DNA of 64,000 nt from Nocardia sp. CDC159 (GTDB lineage Bacteria > Actinomycetota > Actinomycetes > Mycobacteriales > Mycobacteriaceae): contig NZ_JAMRXH010000001.1 in NCBI RefSeq assembly GCF_023740735.1, forward strand, positions 186,001-250,000. Reading direction: 5' to 3'. This document shows, one piece after another, positions 52,340 to 61,410 of the stretch (positions are counted from its first letter, which is position 1; each line of letters opens with the position of its first letter). The position numbers were made by a program, and so were the translations under genes. The notes beneath the pieces are model-generated. The model was given only the letters and a program-made list of their open reading frames with translations, searched no databases and had not been told where the DNA came from.

Positions 52340-52930
52340 ATGCCCACACCGAGTCGCGGCGACGCGCGTAAGGAGCGCATTCTCGAGGTCGCGCTGAAGA
52401 CATTCGCCGACAACGGCTTTCGCGGCGCGTCCATCGCCGAGATCGCCGATCGGTGCGGGCTGTCGCAGCCCGGGCTGCTGCATCACTTCCCCACCAAGGC
52501 GGCGCTGCTGGCGGCCGTGCTCGACTATCGCGACCGGCTCGACGCCGAGCGCCTCGGCGACGAGGAGGAACTGCGCGGCCCGGCCGTGCTGCACGCGCTG
52601 GTCCGGCTGGTCGAACACAATGTCCGCACGGCCGGGCTGGCCCGGCTGTTCACCGTGGTCACCGGCGAGGCGGTCGCCGATACCCATCCCGCGCACGCGT
52701 GGGCGGTCGGGCGCTATCGCCACGGCGCGGCCTGGCTGGCCCGCGCGCTCGACGACGGCATCGCCGACGGCACCGTCCGGCCCGACGTCGACACCGCCGC
52801 GGTGGCGCGTCAGGTACTGGCGATGATGGACGGTTTACAGCTGCAATGGTTGCTTGATTCGGACAAAGTGGACATGGTGGCGCTTTTCCGCGCATACATC
52901 GAAGATCTGGTCACCCGCATCGCCGATTAG
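52340..52930 (+). CDS. TetR-family transcriptional regulator
   Basis: A 196-aa regulator with the TetR helix-turn-helix RILEVALKTFADNGFRGASIAEIADRCGLSQPGLLHHFPTKAALLAAVLDYRD (residues ~13-64) and a helical ligand domain. Divergent from the alpha/beta hydrolase; the shared 14-bp palindrome ACCGAGTACTCGGT is the likely binding site. Confidence 0.9.
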   Translation: MPTPSRGDARKERILEVALKTFADNGFRGASIAEIADRCGLSQPGLLHHFPTKAALLAAVLDYRDRLDAERLGDEEELRGPAVLHALVRLVEHNVRTAGLARLFTVVTGEAVADTHPAHAWAVGRYRHGAAWLARALDDGIADGTVRPDVDTAAVARQVLAMMDGLQLQWLLDSDKVDMVALFRAYIEDLVTRIAD

Positions 52931-53092
52931 ACCTCGGCAAACCGCCGGACACCGATATCACACTCAGATTTCACCCGGCCGGGGGTGACCCGGAACACAA
53001 CCCGTGGTCACATCTATCACGGGAAAATCTCGCGCAGATCTCGAAGATTCTTCGGACCGACCGGCCTCGTCGTTCACGCCAACTGAAAACAG

Positions 53093-53107
53093 TTTAGCCG
53101 GGCTAAA
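53093..53107. promoter_or_regulatory. TTTAGCC-G-GGCTAAA palindrome upstream of alkB
   Basis: Perfect 15-bp palindrome (odd centre) about 120 bases upstream of the alkB start: a candidate operator for alkane-responsive control. Confidence 0.55.
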
Positions 53108-53229
53108 AACGGCCGCTTCCGAGTGGAATTTCGACGTCAGGACGGCTATATGTAACGCGTGATAACAGACCTGGGAGCGACAACGGGCAGTCAACCAGGG
53201 GTCTCGGGTATCTATATGAGGGAATGTGC

Positions 53230-54408
53230 ATGCTAACGTTCAGCAAACGAACGAATTCCCCAGACCCCAAGCGTCACCTGTGGGTTTTGGGGCTCATCGC
53301 GCCGGCCAGCGCCTTGCTGCCGTCGCAGCTGGTTTTACGCACCGGGTTGCCGGTGTTCTGGTGGATCGGTCCGATCATCATCTTCATCGTGATCCCGGTC
53401 CTGGACTGGGTGGTGGGCGAGGACGGCAACAACCCTCGCGACGAGGACTACGAAGCGCTGTCCAATGACAAGTACTACCGGTGGTGCACCTTCCTGTTCC
53501 TGCCGGTTCAGCTGATCGGCCTGCTCATCGCCTGTGCCATGTGGGCGGGCGATGAGCTGAGCCTGGTGGACAAGCTCGGACTGGCGGCCACGCTCGGCTT
53601 CGTCAGCGGCATCGGGATCAATGCGGCCCACGAACTGGGTCACCGGGTGGAGCGGGCCGAGCAGTGGCTGGCGAAAATCGCACTGGCGCAATCGGGTTAC
53701 GGGCACTTCTTCGTCGAGCACAACAAGGGTCACCACGCGCGCGTCGCCACCCCCGACGATCCGGCGAGCGGGCGTTTCGGTGAATCGCTGTACGAGTTCC
53801 TGCCGCGCAGCGTGTTCGGCGGGCTGCGCTCGGCGATCGAATTGGAACGGAATCGGTTGCGCCGCAAGGGCCTCGGCTGGTGGACCATCCAGAACCATAT
53901 CCTGCAGGCGTGGTCGATGACGCTGGTGCTGTTCGGTTCGGTGATCGCGGTGTGGGGCTGGCGCATCCTGCCGTATCTGCTGCTGCAGGCGGTGCTGGGC
54001 GCGGCGCTGCTGGAGACGGTCAACTACATCGAGCACTACGGCCTGCTGCGGGCCAAGCGGCCCAACGGCCGGTGGGCGCGCTGCTCGCCGCGCGACAGCT
54101 GGAACAGCGACCGGCTGGTGACCAATATCTTCCTGTTCCATCTGCAGCGACACAGCGACCACCACGCCAATCCGGGCCGTCGGTATCAAACGCTGCGTAG
54201 CAGCGAGGAATCGCCGCAATTGCCGGCGGGTTACGCGACGATGATCCTGTTCGCGGTCATCCCCCCGCTGTGGCGGCGGATTATGGACGAACGGCTGCTC
54301 GAGCACCTCGACGGCGACATCAGTCGTGCCAATATCGCTCCGCGCAAGCGCGCCAAGATCCTGGCCGCCTACGGGCGGCCCGATGAAGAGATCCAGGCCG
54401 CGGCGTGA
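53230..54408 (+). CDS. alkB: Alkane 1-monooxygenase (AlkB)
   Basis: A 392-aa membrane di-iron hydroxylase. All histidine motifs are present: HELGH (~residue 134), EHNKGHH (~170), LQRHSDHHANP (~310), and the AlkB signature NYIEHYGL. Six hydrophobic helices precede and separate them. It oxidises medium-chain alkanes at the terminal carbon with rubredoxin as electron donor. ATG 53230 is six bases after GAGGGA; ATG 53224 is also possible. No rubredoxin or rubredoxin reductase gene follows; the next gene is a lipase. Confidence 0.95.
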   Translation: MLTFSKRTNSPDPKRHLWVLGLIAPASALLPSQLVLRTGLPVFWWIGPIIIFIVIPVLDWVVGEDGNNPRDEDYEALSNDKYYRWCTFLFLPVQLIGLLIACAMWAGDELSLVDKLGLAATLGFVSGIGINAAHELGHRVERAEQWLAKIALAQSGYGHFFVEHNKGHHARVATPDDPASGRFGESLYEFLPRSVFGGLRSAIELERNRLRRKGLGWWTIQNHILQAWSMTLVLFGSVIAVWGWRILPYLLLQAVLGAALLETVNYIEHYGLLRAKRPNGRWARCSPRDSWNSDRLVTNIFLFHLQRHSDHHANPGRRYQTLRSSEESPQLPAGYATMILFAVIPPLWRRIMDERLLEHLDGDISRANIAPRKRAKILAAYGRPDEEIQAAA

Positions 54409-54526
54409 GGTCGACCCCATTGTTCCACGGCAAATGCAAGAAAGTTTCACGAGTTATCGCGGGGCGACGCGAAAAGCGCGCCGCTTCCCTTTTCCCCAGT
54501 TTGCGACACGGCAAGAAGTGGCAGGT

Positions 54527-55753
54527 ATGACGATGACCGGAATTCGCGCGGGACGACGCTGGCGAGCGACTGTGCGGCGCATGGCAGCACGGCTCGCGGT
54601 GGCGACGGTGGCCCTCACGGCGGGGCTGGCGACGGCCACCCCCGCCCAGGCGGCGATCTACCCGACCGCCGACCCGGATCCCTTCTACGCGGCGCCCGGC
54701 GACATCGGGAACTACAAGCCCGGAGATGTCGTGCGCAGCCGACAGCTTCCGCAGGGCCTGTTCCCGGGTTCGACCGCCTGGCAGCTGGTGTATCGGTCGA
54801 CCAACTCCGCGGGCGATCCGATCGCGGCGGTGACCACCGTGCTGGTGCCGCCGGGCGGCGGCCACAATCAGCCGCTGGTGTCGTATCAGCCGTTCATCAA
54901 CGCGCTCGGATTGCAGTGTGCACCTTCGCATGGGCTGTTCACCGGTGAGGTGAAGGAGTCGGTGGCGCTGAACCTGCTGCTGGCCCGGGGCTGGGCGGTG
55001 ACCGTGCCGGATTACCTCGGGCCCACCAGCGCCTACGGTGCGGCCCGGATGGGCGGGCGGCTCGTGCTCGACAGCGCGCGGGCGATCAAGCGGTTCAAGC
55101 AGATCGGCCTGACCGACAGCCCGATCGGGCTGGCGGGCTATTCCGGCGGCGGCATGGTGACCGGTTTCGCGGCCGCGCTCGCTCCCGAGTACGCGCCCGA
55201 ACTGCGGATCGTGGGCACGGCGCTCGGCGGTGTGCCGGAGAACATCGGCAAGCTGGCGCTCGACGTGTCCGGCGCCCCGAATCCGCTGTTCGGACTGGGC
55301 TTCGCGGGTGCGATCGGACTCGAGCGGGAGTATCCGAAGGATATGTCGCTGGACAAGTGGCTGAATCCGGCCGGACTCGCGCTGCGCAACCGGATGGCCA
55401 ACGCGTGCACCGAGCAGATCATCGCCGACGCGGCCAACAAGAAGTTCACCGACTACTTCAACGGCACCCCCGACGATGTCAACGCCACCCAGATCCACAT
55501 CCTGCACGCGAACAGCCTGGAGACCTTCGACGGCGTCCCCAAGTCGCCGATCTACCAGTGGCACGGCGACGCCGACGTGGTGAACCCGCAGCTGGTCCGC
55601 GAGGTCGTCGCCCGGTACTGCCACGCGGGCACCCCGGTGCAGTTCGAGATGTTGCACGGCGCGGACCACGGCACGGGCATGCTCAACGCCCCACGCGCGA
55701 TCGACTACCTCGCGGATCGCTTCGCGGGTAAGCCCGCGCCGAACAACTGCTGA
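54527..55753 (+). CDS. Secreted lipase (LIP family)
   Basis: A 408-aa protein with a signal peptide (AARLAVATVALTAGLATATPAQA). It belongs to the actinobacterial/fungal secretory lipases (PF03583 type): nucleophile Ser in AGYSGGGMVTG, Asp in WHGDADVVNP, His in HGADHGTG. ALGLQCAPSHGLFTGE and PDYLGPTSAYGA are family hallmarks. A tail Cys near the end probably forms a disulfide with an earlier Cys. It follows alkB by 118 bases, and a double hairpin marks its end. Confidence 0.9.
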   Translation: MTMTGIRAGRRWRATVRRMAARLAVATVALTAGLATATPAQAAIYPTADPDPFYAAPGDIGNYKPGDVVRSRQLPQGLFPGSTAWQLVYRSTNSAGDPIAAVTTVLVPPGGGHNQPLVSYQPFINALGLQCAPSHGLFTGEVKESVALNLLLARGWAVTVPDYLGPTSAYGAARMGGRLVLDSARAIKRFKQIGLTDSPIGLAGYSGGGMVTGFAAALAPEYAPELRIVGTALGGVPENIGKLALDVSGAPNPLFGLGFAGAIGLEREYPKDMSLDKWLNPAGLALRNRMANACTEQIIADAANKKFTDYFNGTPDDVNATQIHILHANSLETFDGVPKSPIYQWHGDADVVNPQLVREVVARYCHAGTPVQFEMLHGADHGTGMLNAPRAIDYLADRFAGKPAPNNC

Positions 55754-55773
55754 AAATCGGCCCAGGGGAAGGG

Positions 55774-55855
55774 CTTCCGTCCCGGTCCAGGCGAAAGGAG
55801 GCCGGGACGGAAGGATGAATCGCGCGCGTCGCCGAGGTTGTCGGCGCGCGCGATT
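55774..55855. terminator. Double hairpin after the lipase gene
   Basis: CTTCCGTCCCGG (55774-55785) pairs with CCGGGACGGAAG (55802-55813), a perfect 12-bp stem. AATCGCGCGCG (55818-55828) pairs with CGCGCGCGATT (55845-55855), a perfect 11-bp stem. Two strong stems 20-100 bases after the stop fit a terminator separating lipase from the transporter. Confidence 0.7.
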
Positions 55856-55963
55856 CGCGTTTCGCCGAGCCCATCTTTACCTCTCGCTAGGCATCTCGTC
55901 CTCGCTCGCACTGGACAAGACCGGCTAGTCTCGAATCCGATTGGCACGCAGGAGGAGTTGACG

Positions 55964-56842
55964 GTGGGATCGTTGTTCGCGGTGTTTTTGCCGCTGGCGC
56001 TGGCGCTGGTCATGTTCGGTCTGGGCCTGACGCTGACGGTGGCCGACTTCGCGCGGGTGCTGCGCTATCCGAAGGCGGCCGCGGTGGCGCTGGTATGCCA
56101 GATGGTGCTGCTGCCGGTGGTGTGCCTGGGGCTGATCTATCTGTTCCGGCTCGAGGGTGCGGTCGCGGCGGGGATGGTGCTGCTCGCCGCGACGCCGGGC
56201 GGGCCCTCGGCGAATCTGTTCAGTCACGTGGCCGGTGGCAATGTCGCCCTCAATATCACTCTGACCGCGGTCAATTCGGTGCTGACGGTGTTCACGCTGC
56301 CGCTGTGGGTGGGGCTGGCGTACACGCTGTTCCTCGACGGGGACGCCGGAATCGGCCTGCGGCCGGACAAGTTCGCCCAGGTGTTCGCGATCATGCTGGT
56401 CCCGGTGGCGCTGGGCATGTGGGTGCGCCACCGCTTCCCGGGCTGGGCCGAGCGCGCCCGCGGCACCGTCAAGGTGGCCTCGATCGTGGTGCTCGCCCTG
56501 GTGGTGCTCGCGGCCGTGGCCCGCGACTTCCGCACGCTCACCACGAATATCGGCGCGCTGTCGGCGGTCTGCCTGCTGCTGGCCACGATCGGACTGGCCG
56601 TCGGCTACGCGGTCCCGCGCCTGCTGCGCATCGAGGCCGATCAGGCGATCGCCGCCGCCATGGAGATCGGCATCCACAACGGCGCGCTGGCCATCGCGGT
56701 GGCGACCTCGGTTCTGCACGACAAGGCCATGGCCGTGCCGCCCGCGGTGTACGGGGTGCTCATGAACATCCCGGCCGCGATCGCGGCCTACGGCTTCGCC
56801 CGGCGAGCACGAGCCCGGCGGGCGAAGACGGCGGCCGCCTAG
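55964..56842 (+). CDS. Bile acid:sodium symporter family (BASS) transporter
   Basis: A 292-aa, about nine-helix membrane protein. The BASS/ARB hallmarks are MFGLGLTLTVADFARV, LAATPGGPSANLFSHVAGGNVALNITLTAVNSVLTVFTLPLW and AAAMEIGIHNGALAIAVA. Members import bile acids, keto acids or other organic anions. GGAGGAG precedes GTG 55964 by six bases. It overlaps the convergent degenerate transposase by 4 bases. Confidence 0.88.
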   Translation: MGSLFAVFLPLALALVMFGLGLTLTVADFARVLRYPKAAAVALVCQMVLLPVVCLGLIYLFRLEGAVAAGMVLLAATPGGPSANLFSHVAGGNVALNITLTAVNSVLTVFTLPLWVGLAYTLFLDGDAGIGLRPDKFAQVFAIMLVPVALGMWVRHRFPGWAERARGTVKVASIVVLALVVLAAVARDFRTLTTNIGALSAVCLLLATIGLAVGYAVPRLLRIEADQAIAAAMEIGIHNGALAIAVATSVLHDKAMAVPPAVYGVLMNIPAAIAAYGFARRARARRAKTAAA

Positions 56843-57606
56843 GCCGGGAGACGCCGGTGGCCGGCACCGAGCAGACCCTTCGCGAAATCCTGCGTCCGGT
56901 ACCACGATCCGTTGCCGGCCAGGATCCATTCGATCCGATCGATGCCGTGCGCGGCGAAGTAGGATCGCGCTCGGACGACGAACCCGATTGCGGTGGCGGC
57001 CTGTTCGTCGGGCAACACTTCGACGTAGGCCAGTCGCGCGTAGTCGTCGACCGCGGTGTACCGGAACGCGAATTCGGCACGGCTGCCGTGGGTTCCGGGT
57101 CGAACGACGGCCTCGGCGTGGCCGAGATCTCTGTCCCGGGTTCGCCAGCCGCCGGGGACGCGCCCCACCTTCTCGACGCGCACGTGGACCAGCTGTCCCG
57201 GTCGGCGGGCGATGACGCGGCGCGAAGCCGGTTCGGCGCCCGCGCCGGGCTCGCGGTGCCGGTTCAGCCCGAGCCGGGCCAGATGCCGACCGACCGTGCG
57301 CGCCGACACCGCAACGCCTCCGGCGGACAGTTCGGCGGCGATGCGCCGCGCCGACCAACCGTGTTCGCGCCGTAGCCGCTCGATCCGCCCGAGCACGTCC
57401 GCGGCGGTCGCGGTGGGCTGATGCCGCGGCACCGAGGACCGATCGAGTAGACCGAGCTCCCCATATCGGCGAAACCGATTGACCCACTTGCTCGCACACT
57501 GGCGAGAGATGCCCAGCTCGGCGGCGACCCGCGCGATCGGGCGGTCCCGGCACCGCTCGACCAGCCGCCGCCGATCTCGCACCGACAGTGCGGCGTTAGC
57601 GCGCAT
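56839..57606 (-). CDS. Degenerate IS481-type transposase-like protein
   Basis: A 255-aa open frame with the IS481-like N-terminal HTH (RRRLVERCRDRPIARVAAELGISRQCASKWVNRFRRYG, GLLDRSSVPRHQP) and the start of the rve domain. Two catalytic positions look lost: LVHVRVEKVGRVPGG where family members have HVDVKK, and LAGNGSWYR where they have TDNGS; only the middle Asp (YTAVDDYARLAYVEV) is kept. The C-terminal third is missing. It begins inside the end of the Cmx-like gene (11-base overlap) and no terminal repeats are evident. An inactive IS relic that nevertheless remains an open frame. Confidence 0.75.
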   Translation of the reverse strand: MRANAALSVRDRRRLVERCRDRPIARVAAELGISRQCASKWVNRFRRYGELGLLDRSSVPRHQPTATAADVLGRIERLRREHGWSARRIAAELSAGGVAVSARTVGRHLARLGLNRHREPGAGAEPASRRVIARRPGQLVHVRVEKVGRVPGGWRTRDRDLGHAEAVVRPGTHGSRAEFAFRYTAVDDYARLAYVEVLPDEQAATAIGFVVRARSYFAAHGIDRIEWILAGNGSWYRTQDFAKGLLGAGHRRLPA

Positions 57607-58789
57607 CGGCGCGCACCGGTTCGACCGCGTCCGCGATCGGCCGACCTCGGCTCACGAGGACGACACCCACCGCGGCCGCGGTGAAGGCCGCGCCGCACCA
57701 CAGCGCCGTCACCGGATGCCCGGTGTGGTCGACGACCAGACCGGCGGTGGCGGGACCGAGAACGGCCCCGATATTGAAGGCGGTGGTCGCCACCGCGCCC
57801 GCGAGCCGCGGGGCGGCCGGTGTGGCGGTCCGCACGATCGCGCCGATCAGCGTCGAACCGACGCCGAACGCGACCGCACCGGCCACCGTCGACATCACCA
57901 TCACCCCGATCAGCGTGTGCGCGGTGAGGGCGGCCACCAGCCAGCTTCCGGTCAGGACAACCGTTCCGGCGGTCACGATGCGGCGCTGGTGACGGTCGCT
58001 GTAGCGACCGGTGACCGTCACCCCCAGAAACGATCCGACACCGAACAGGGCGAGCACGGCCGGAACCCACCGGCCGCCGCCGGCGATGCCGGTCGTGATG
58101 GTGCCGAGATAGGTGAACCCGGCAAAGGTCGCCGCGTTGACCAGAACTCCGGCGACAACGGCGATCCGGGTCGGCCGCTGCCGCAGCACCGACCATTCGC
58201 CGCGCATCGACCGCGCCGCCCCGGCCAGCTCATCGCCCGCGCGCGCCGCACCGCCGAGCATCGCCCACACCGGCACGAGCACCACCGCACCGACGACGGC
58301 CACCGCCCAGAACGCCGAACGCCAACCCCAGACCTGCCCCAGCAGCGTGCCCGCGGGTACGCCGGCGATACAGGCCACCGTCACCCCCGACACCACCACC
58401 GAAGTCGCGCGCCCGACCATCGTCGCGCCCACCAGCCGCGGCAGCGCCGCCAGCGCGATCGCGAGGAAACCGGCATTGGCGACCGCCGCGACCACCCGGG
58501 TGACCAGCAGTACCGCGAACCCGGTTGTCACCGCCCCGATGACATGCGCGATACAGAAGACCCCCAGGAACACGGTGACCGAGTACCGGACCGGCAACCG
58601 GCCCGCCACAACCGCCATCATCGGTGCCCCGACCACCATCCCGGCCGCGAACAGCGAGGTCAGCAATCCGGCCGCACCGAGCGACACCCCGACATCGGCC
58701 GCGATCCGCTGCAGCAGCCCCGACACCATGAACTCGGATGTGCCCTGCGCGAAAACGGCGACAGCCAGCACGAATACCACAATGGGCAT
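57596..58789 (-). CDS. MFS efflux transporter (Cmx/CmrA-like)
   Basis: A 397-aa, 12-helix MFS protein. It begins FVLAVAVFAQGTSEFMVSGLLQRIAADVGVSLGAAGLLTSLFAAGMVVGAPMMAV, the signature of Cmx/CmrA chloramphenicol and arabinose-efflux type drug:H+ antiporters (DHA1). Motif A-like GRYSDRHQRRIV is in the central loop. Substrate assignment to chloramphenicol is by similarity only. GGGGAG lies eight bases ahead of the ATG. Confidence 0.85.
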   Translation of the reverse strand: MPIVVFVLAVAVFAQGTSEFMVSGLLQRIAADVGVSLGAAGLLTSLFAAGMVVGAPMMAVVAGRLPVRYSVTVFLGVFCIAHVIGAVTTGFAVLLVTRVVAAVANAGFLAIALAALPRLVGATMVGRATSVVVSGVTVACIAGVPAGTLLGQVWGWRSAFWAVAVVGAVVLVPVWAMLGGAARAGDELAGAARSMRGEWSVLRQRPTRIAVVAGVLVNAATFAGFTYLGTITTGIAGGGRWVPAVLALFGVGSFLGVTVTGRYSDRHQRRIVTAGTVVLTGSWLVAALTAHTLIGVMVMSTVAGAVAFGVGSTLIGAIVRTATPAAPRLAGAVATTAFNIGAVLGPATAGLVVDHTGHPVTALWCGAAFTAAAVGVVLVSRGRPIADAVEPVRADAR

Positions 58790-59125
58790 GGATAGAACTC
58801 CCCGGATACATCAGGCGCCATCCCGCGGCGCCCGAGACGAGTTGCGGTGGCGGGCGAGCCATCACCGGCCACCAGGAAACTGGCAGCATCCGGCGTTGCG
58901 AGATCCCGAACCACGCCGGTCGTTCGACGACGGGCGGGTGCCACGCTCACAACGCCGCCCGGCACACGGGCCGGGCGGCTAGCTTCTGGACGCCTCCGGG
59001 GAATTCACCCCATCACCCTAACAATCCGGCCGCCTCGAACCGAAGCGGTGACCACAACGTCCTGACCCACCCGACACGCCGGGTCGCGACACGGTTTTGG
59101 GCTATTTCGTAGCTACTGTTGCGGA
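58790..59125. other. Divergent intergenic region between exporter and GH1 genes
   Basis: 336 bases containing the promoters of both genes; no palindrome, repeat or small gene was recognised. Confidence 0.4.
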
Positions 59126-60454
59126 ATGCGACAGTCTACGCATCGACGGCTGGTGGCCACGGCGGCCGCGCTGGCCTGCGTGCTGGCGGGCGGTCCGGTC
59201 GCGGCCACCGCGCCCGCCCAGGCCGCGCCGGAGCTGCCCGCGCTGGGCCAGGACTTCCTGTGGGGCGTTGCCGCCTCCGGCTTCCAGTCCGAAGGCCGTG
59301 CGCCGGACAGCAATTGGACTCGGTTCATCGCCGAGGGCACGGTCGATCCGTATCGCGATTCGGTGCGCTTCCTGGACCGCTACGCCGCCGACATCGACCG
59401 TGCGGCCCGCCTGGGCGCGAAGGTGTTCCGGATCAGCCTCGAATGGGCCCGGGTGCAGCCGGCACCGGATCGCTGGGACGATGCCGAGCTGTCCATCTAC
59501 GACGCGATCGTCAATGCCATCCTCGCCGCGGGCATGACGCCCATGCTCACCCTCGACCACTGGGTCTATCCCGGCTGGGCCGCCGAGCGCGGCGGCTGGC
59601 GCCACCAGGGCATGGTCGAGGACTGGCTGGTCAATGCCCGGAAGATGGTGGAGCACTTCGCCTCCCGCGATCCGATCTGGGTGACCATCAACGAGCCCGG
59701 CGCGTATCTGGGCACCGAGCGGCGGATCGGCGCGCTCACCGACGAGCAGTGGCCCGAGGCGATGGACCGGCTCGCCCAGGCGCACAACGCCATCTACGAC
59801 CACATCCACGAGGTGCAGCCGAAGGCCTGGGTCACCAGCAATATCGGCTTCGTGCCCGGAATCGAGACCGAGGTGAACCAACCCTTCGTCGACAAGGTCC
59901 GCGACCGGCTCGACTTCATCGGCGTGGACTACTATTTCGGCCCCGACCCGGGACCCCAGCAGGGCGCCACCGCCGCCGGTGCGGCGGGCATGTGGCACCT
60001 GCCCCTGCAAACCGAGGGCATCTATTACGCACTGCGCCACTACGCCCGGCAGTTTCCCGGCAAACCGCTCTACGTCGTCGAGAACGGTATGCCCACGGAG
60101 AACAACAATCCCCGCCCCGACGGCTACACCCGCGCCGACCACCTGCGCGACACCATCTACTGGCTGCAGCGCGCCAAGGCCGACGGCATGAACGTCATCG
60201 GCTACAACTACTGGAGCATTACCGACAACTACGAATGGGGTTCCTACACACCGCGTTTCGGCCTCTACACGGTCAATGTGGTGGACGATCCGGAACTGGT
60301 CCGCCACCCCACCGACGCGGTGGAGGCCTTCGCCACCCTCGCCCGCACCGGCGGCGTCCCGGCGACCTACCACCCCACCCGCCCGCCGGTCCCCTGCTCA
60401 CAGGTGGATCCACCGTCGAGCTGCGATGAACCGGTGGAACCCATCGAACGCTGA
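59126..60454 (+). CDS. Secreted glycoside hydrolase family 1 enzyme
   Basis: A 442-aa protein with a signal peptide (LVATAAALACVLAGGPVAATAPAQA). The (beta/alpha)8 GH1 fold starts FLWGVAASGFQSEG. Acid/base Glu190 is in VTINEPG, nucleophile Glu319 in YVVENGM; VFRISLEWARV and NYWSITDNYEWGSYTPRFGLY are further family motifs (aglycone/glycone sites). Likely beta-glucosidase-type activity outside the cell. A Cys-containing tail (CSQVDPPSSC) may form a disulfide. Confidence 0.9.
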   Translation: MRQSTHRRLVATAAALACVLAGGPVAATAPAQAAPELPALGQDFLWGVAASGFQSEGRAPDSNWTRFIAEGTVDPYRDSVRFLDRYAADIDRAARLGAKVFRISLEWARVQPAPDRWDDAELSIYDAIVNAILAAGMTPMLTLDHWVYPGWAAERGGWRHQGMVEDWLVNARKMVEHFASRDPIWVTINEPGAYLGTERRIGALTDEQWPEAMDRLAQAHNAIYDHIHEVQPKAWVTSNIGFVPGIETEVNQPFVDKVRDRLDFIGVDYYFGPDPGPQQGATAAGAAGMWHLPLQTEGIYYALRHYARQFPGKPLYVVENGMPTENNNPRPDGYTRADHLRDTIYWLQRAKADGMNVIGYNYWSITDNYEWGSYTPRFGLYTVNVVDDPELVRHPTDAVEAFATLARTGGVPATYHPTRPPVPCSQVDPPSSCDEPVEPIER

Positions 60455-60462
60455 GTGACCCG

Positions 60463-60516
60463 TCTTACTTTGACCAGTCAAGGTAAGACTCGCTACCTTG
60501 AAGTATCGAGGTAGCG
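60463..60516. promoter_or_regulatory. Paired operators with TACCTTGA half-sites
   Basis: O1 (60463-60488) is TCTTACTTTGAC-CA-GTCAAGGTAAGA, a 12-bp inverted repeat with one mismatch. O2 (60491-60516) has CGCTACCT and AGGTAGCG around a 10-base centre that begins TGA. Both use a TACCTTGA-like half-site and end ten bases before the hydrolase ATG. Suggests cooperative repression by a TetR- or MerR-like protein encoded elsewhere. Confidence 0.7.
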
Positions 60517-60525
60517 AGGTGGAGT

Positions 60526-61410
60526 ATGGACGGATCGTTCGGCATTCCGGCGATGACCGAGTTGGCGACGGCATTGGGCGTGCGGATCCACGACCCGACG
60601 CCGCCGCGTGCGTTCCACTTCTTCCACGCGGGCTGCCGCTTGCACGGATTCGACTGGGGCGGAACCGGATCGCCGATCCTGCTGTTGCACGGCGGCAGGC
60701 TGACCGCGCACACCTGGGATTTCGTCTGCCTGGGTCTGCGCGACACGGCCCGGCTCGTCACGCTGGATCTGCGCGGCCACGGCGACAGCGACTGGACGCA
60801 GAGCTACCGCATCGACACCATGGCCGCCGATGTCGTCGCCGCGGCCGATCACCTGGGCCTGCAGCGATTCGGGTTGGTCGGCATGTCGCTCGGCGGGGTA
60901 GTCGCGGCGCAGGTGGCCCGGGCGTGGCGCGATCGGGTCCCATGGCTGGCGCTGATCGATGTCGCGCCCGGGGTGGACTTCGAAAGTACCTGGCTGATGC
61001 GGACATTCATATCCGGACTCGGCCCGGTGCGCGATCTGCGGACGGTGATCGGGGCGGCGCTGCGGATCAGTCCGCGAGCCGACCATGCCACCGTCGCCTA
61101 CCGGATGAGCACGCTGTTCCGCCGGACGCCCGCGGGCGAGTGGGTGCCGAAGGGCGATCTGCGCCCACCCGACTTCGACGCCATTCTCGCCGCCACCGAC
61201 CGGATTCCGGCGCGGCTGAGCGGACTGCCGGTGCTACTGGTCCGCGGCGCCCGCAGCCGGGTACTCGCCCAGGGCACGGCGGAACGGCTGGTCGCGCGCC
61301 TACCCGGGTGGGAGCTGGCGGTCGTGCCGGACGCGGGACACAATGTGCAGGAAGACAATCCGGCCGCGCTGATCACCGTACTGCGCACCTTCCTGACTCG
61401 CTTCGTCTAG
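60526..61410 (+). CDS. Alpha/beta hydrolase (esterase/epoxide-hydrolase-like)
   Basis: A 294-aa alpha/beta hydrolase. LLLHGGRLTAHTWDF gives the oxyanion loop, DLRGHGDSD the following turn, GMSLGGVVAAQ the nucleophile Ser, and PDAGHNVQEDNP the catalytic His. A cap region (STWLMRTFISGLGPV to GEWVPKG) lies between. Substrate unknown. It is under two overlapping-type operators and convergent with the methyltransferase gene, with stop codons overlapping (61407-61410). Confidence 0.88.
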   Translation: MDGSFGIPAMTELATALGVRIHDPTPPRAFHFFHAGCRLHGFDWGGTGSPILLLHGGRLTAHTWDFVCLGLRDTARLVTLDLRGHGDSDWTQSYRIDTMAADVVAAADHLGLQRFGLVGMSLGGVVAAQVARAWRDRVPWLALIDVAPGVDFESTWLMRTFISGLGPVRDLRTVIGAALRISPRADHATVAYRMSTLFRRTPAGEWVPKGDLRPPDFDAILAATDRIPARLSGLPVLLVRGARSRVLAQGTAERLVARLPGWELAVVPDAGHNVQEDNPAALITVLRTFLTRFV

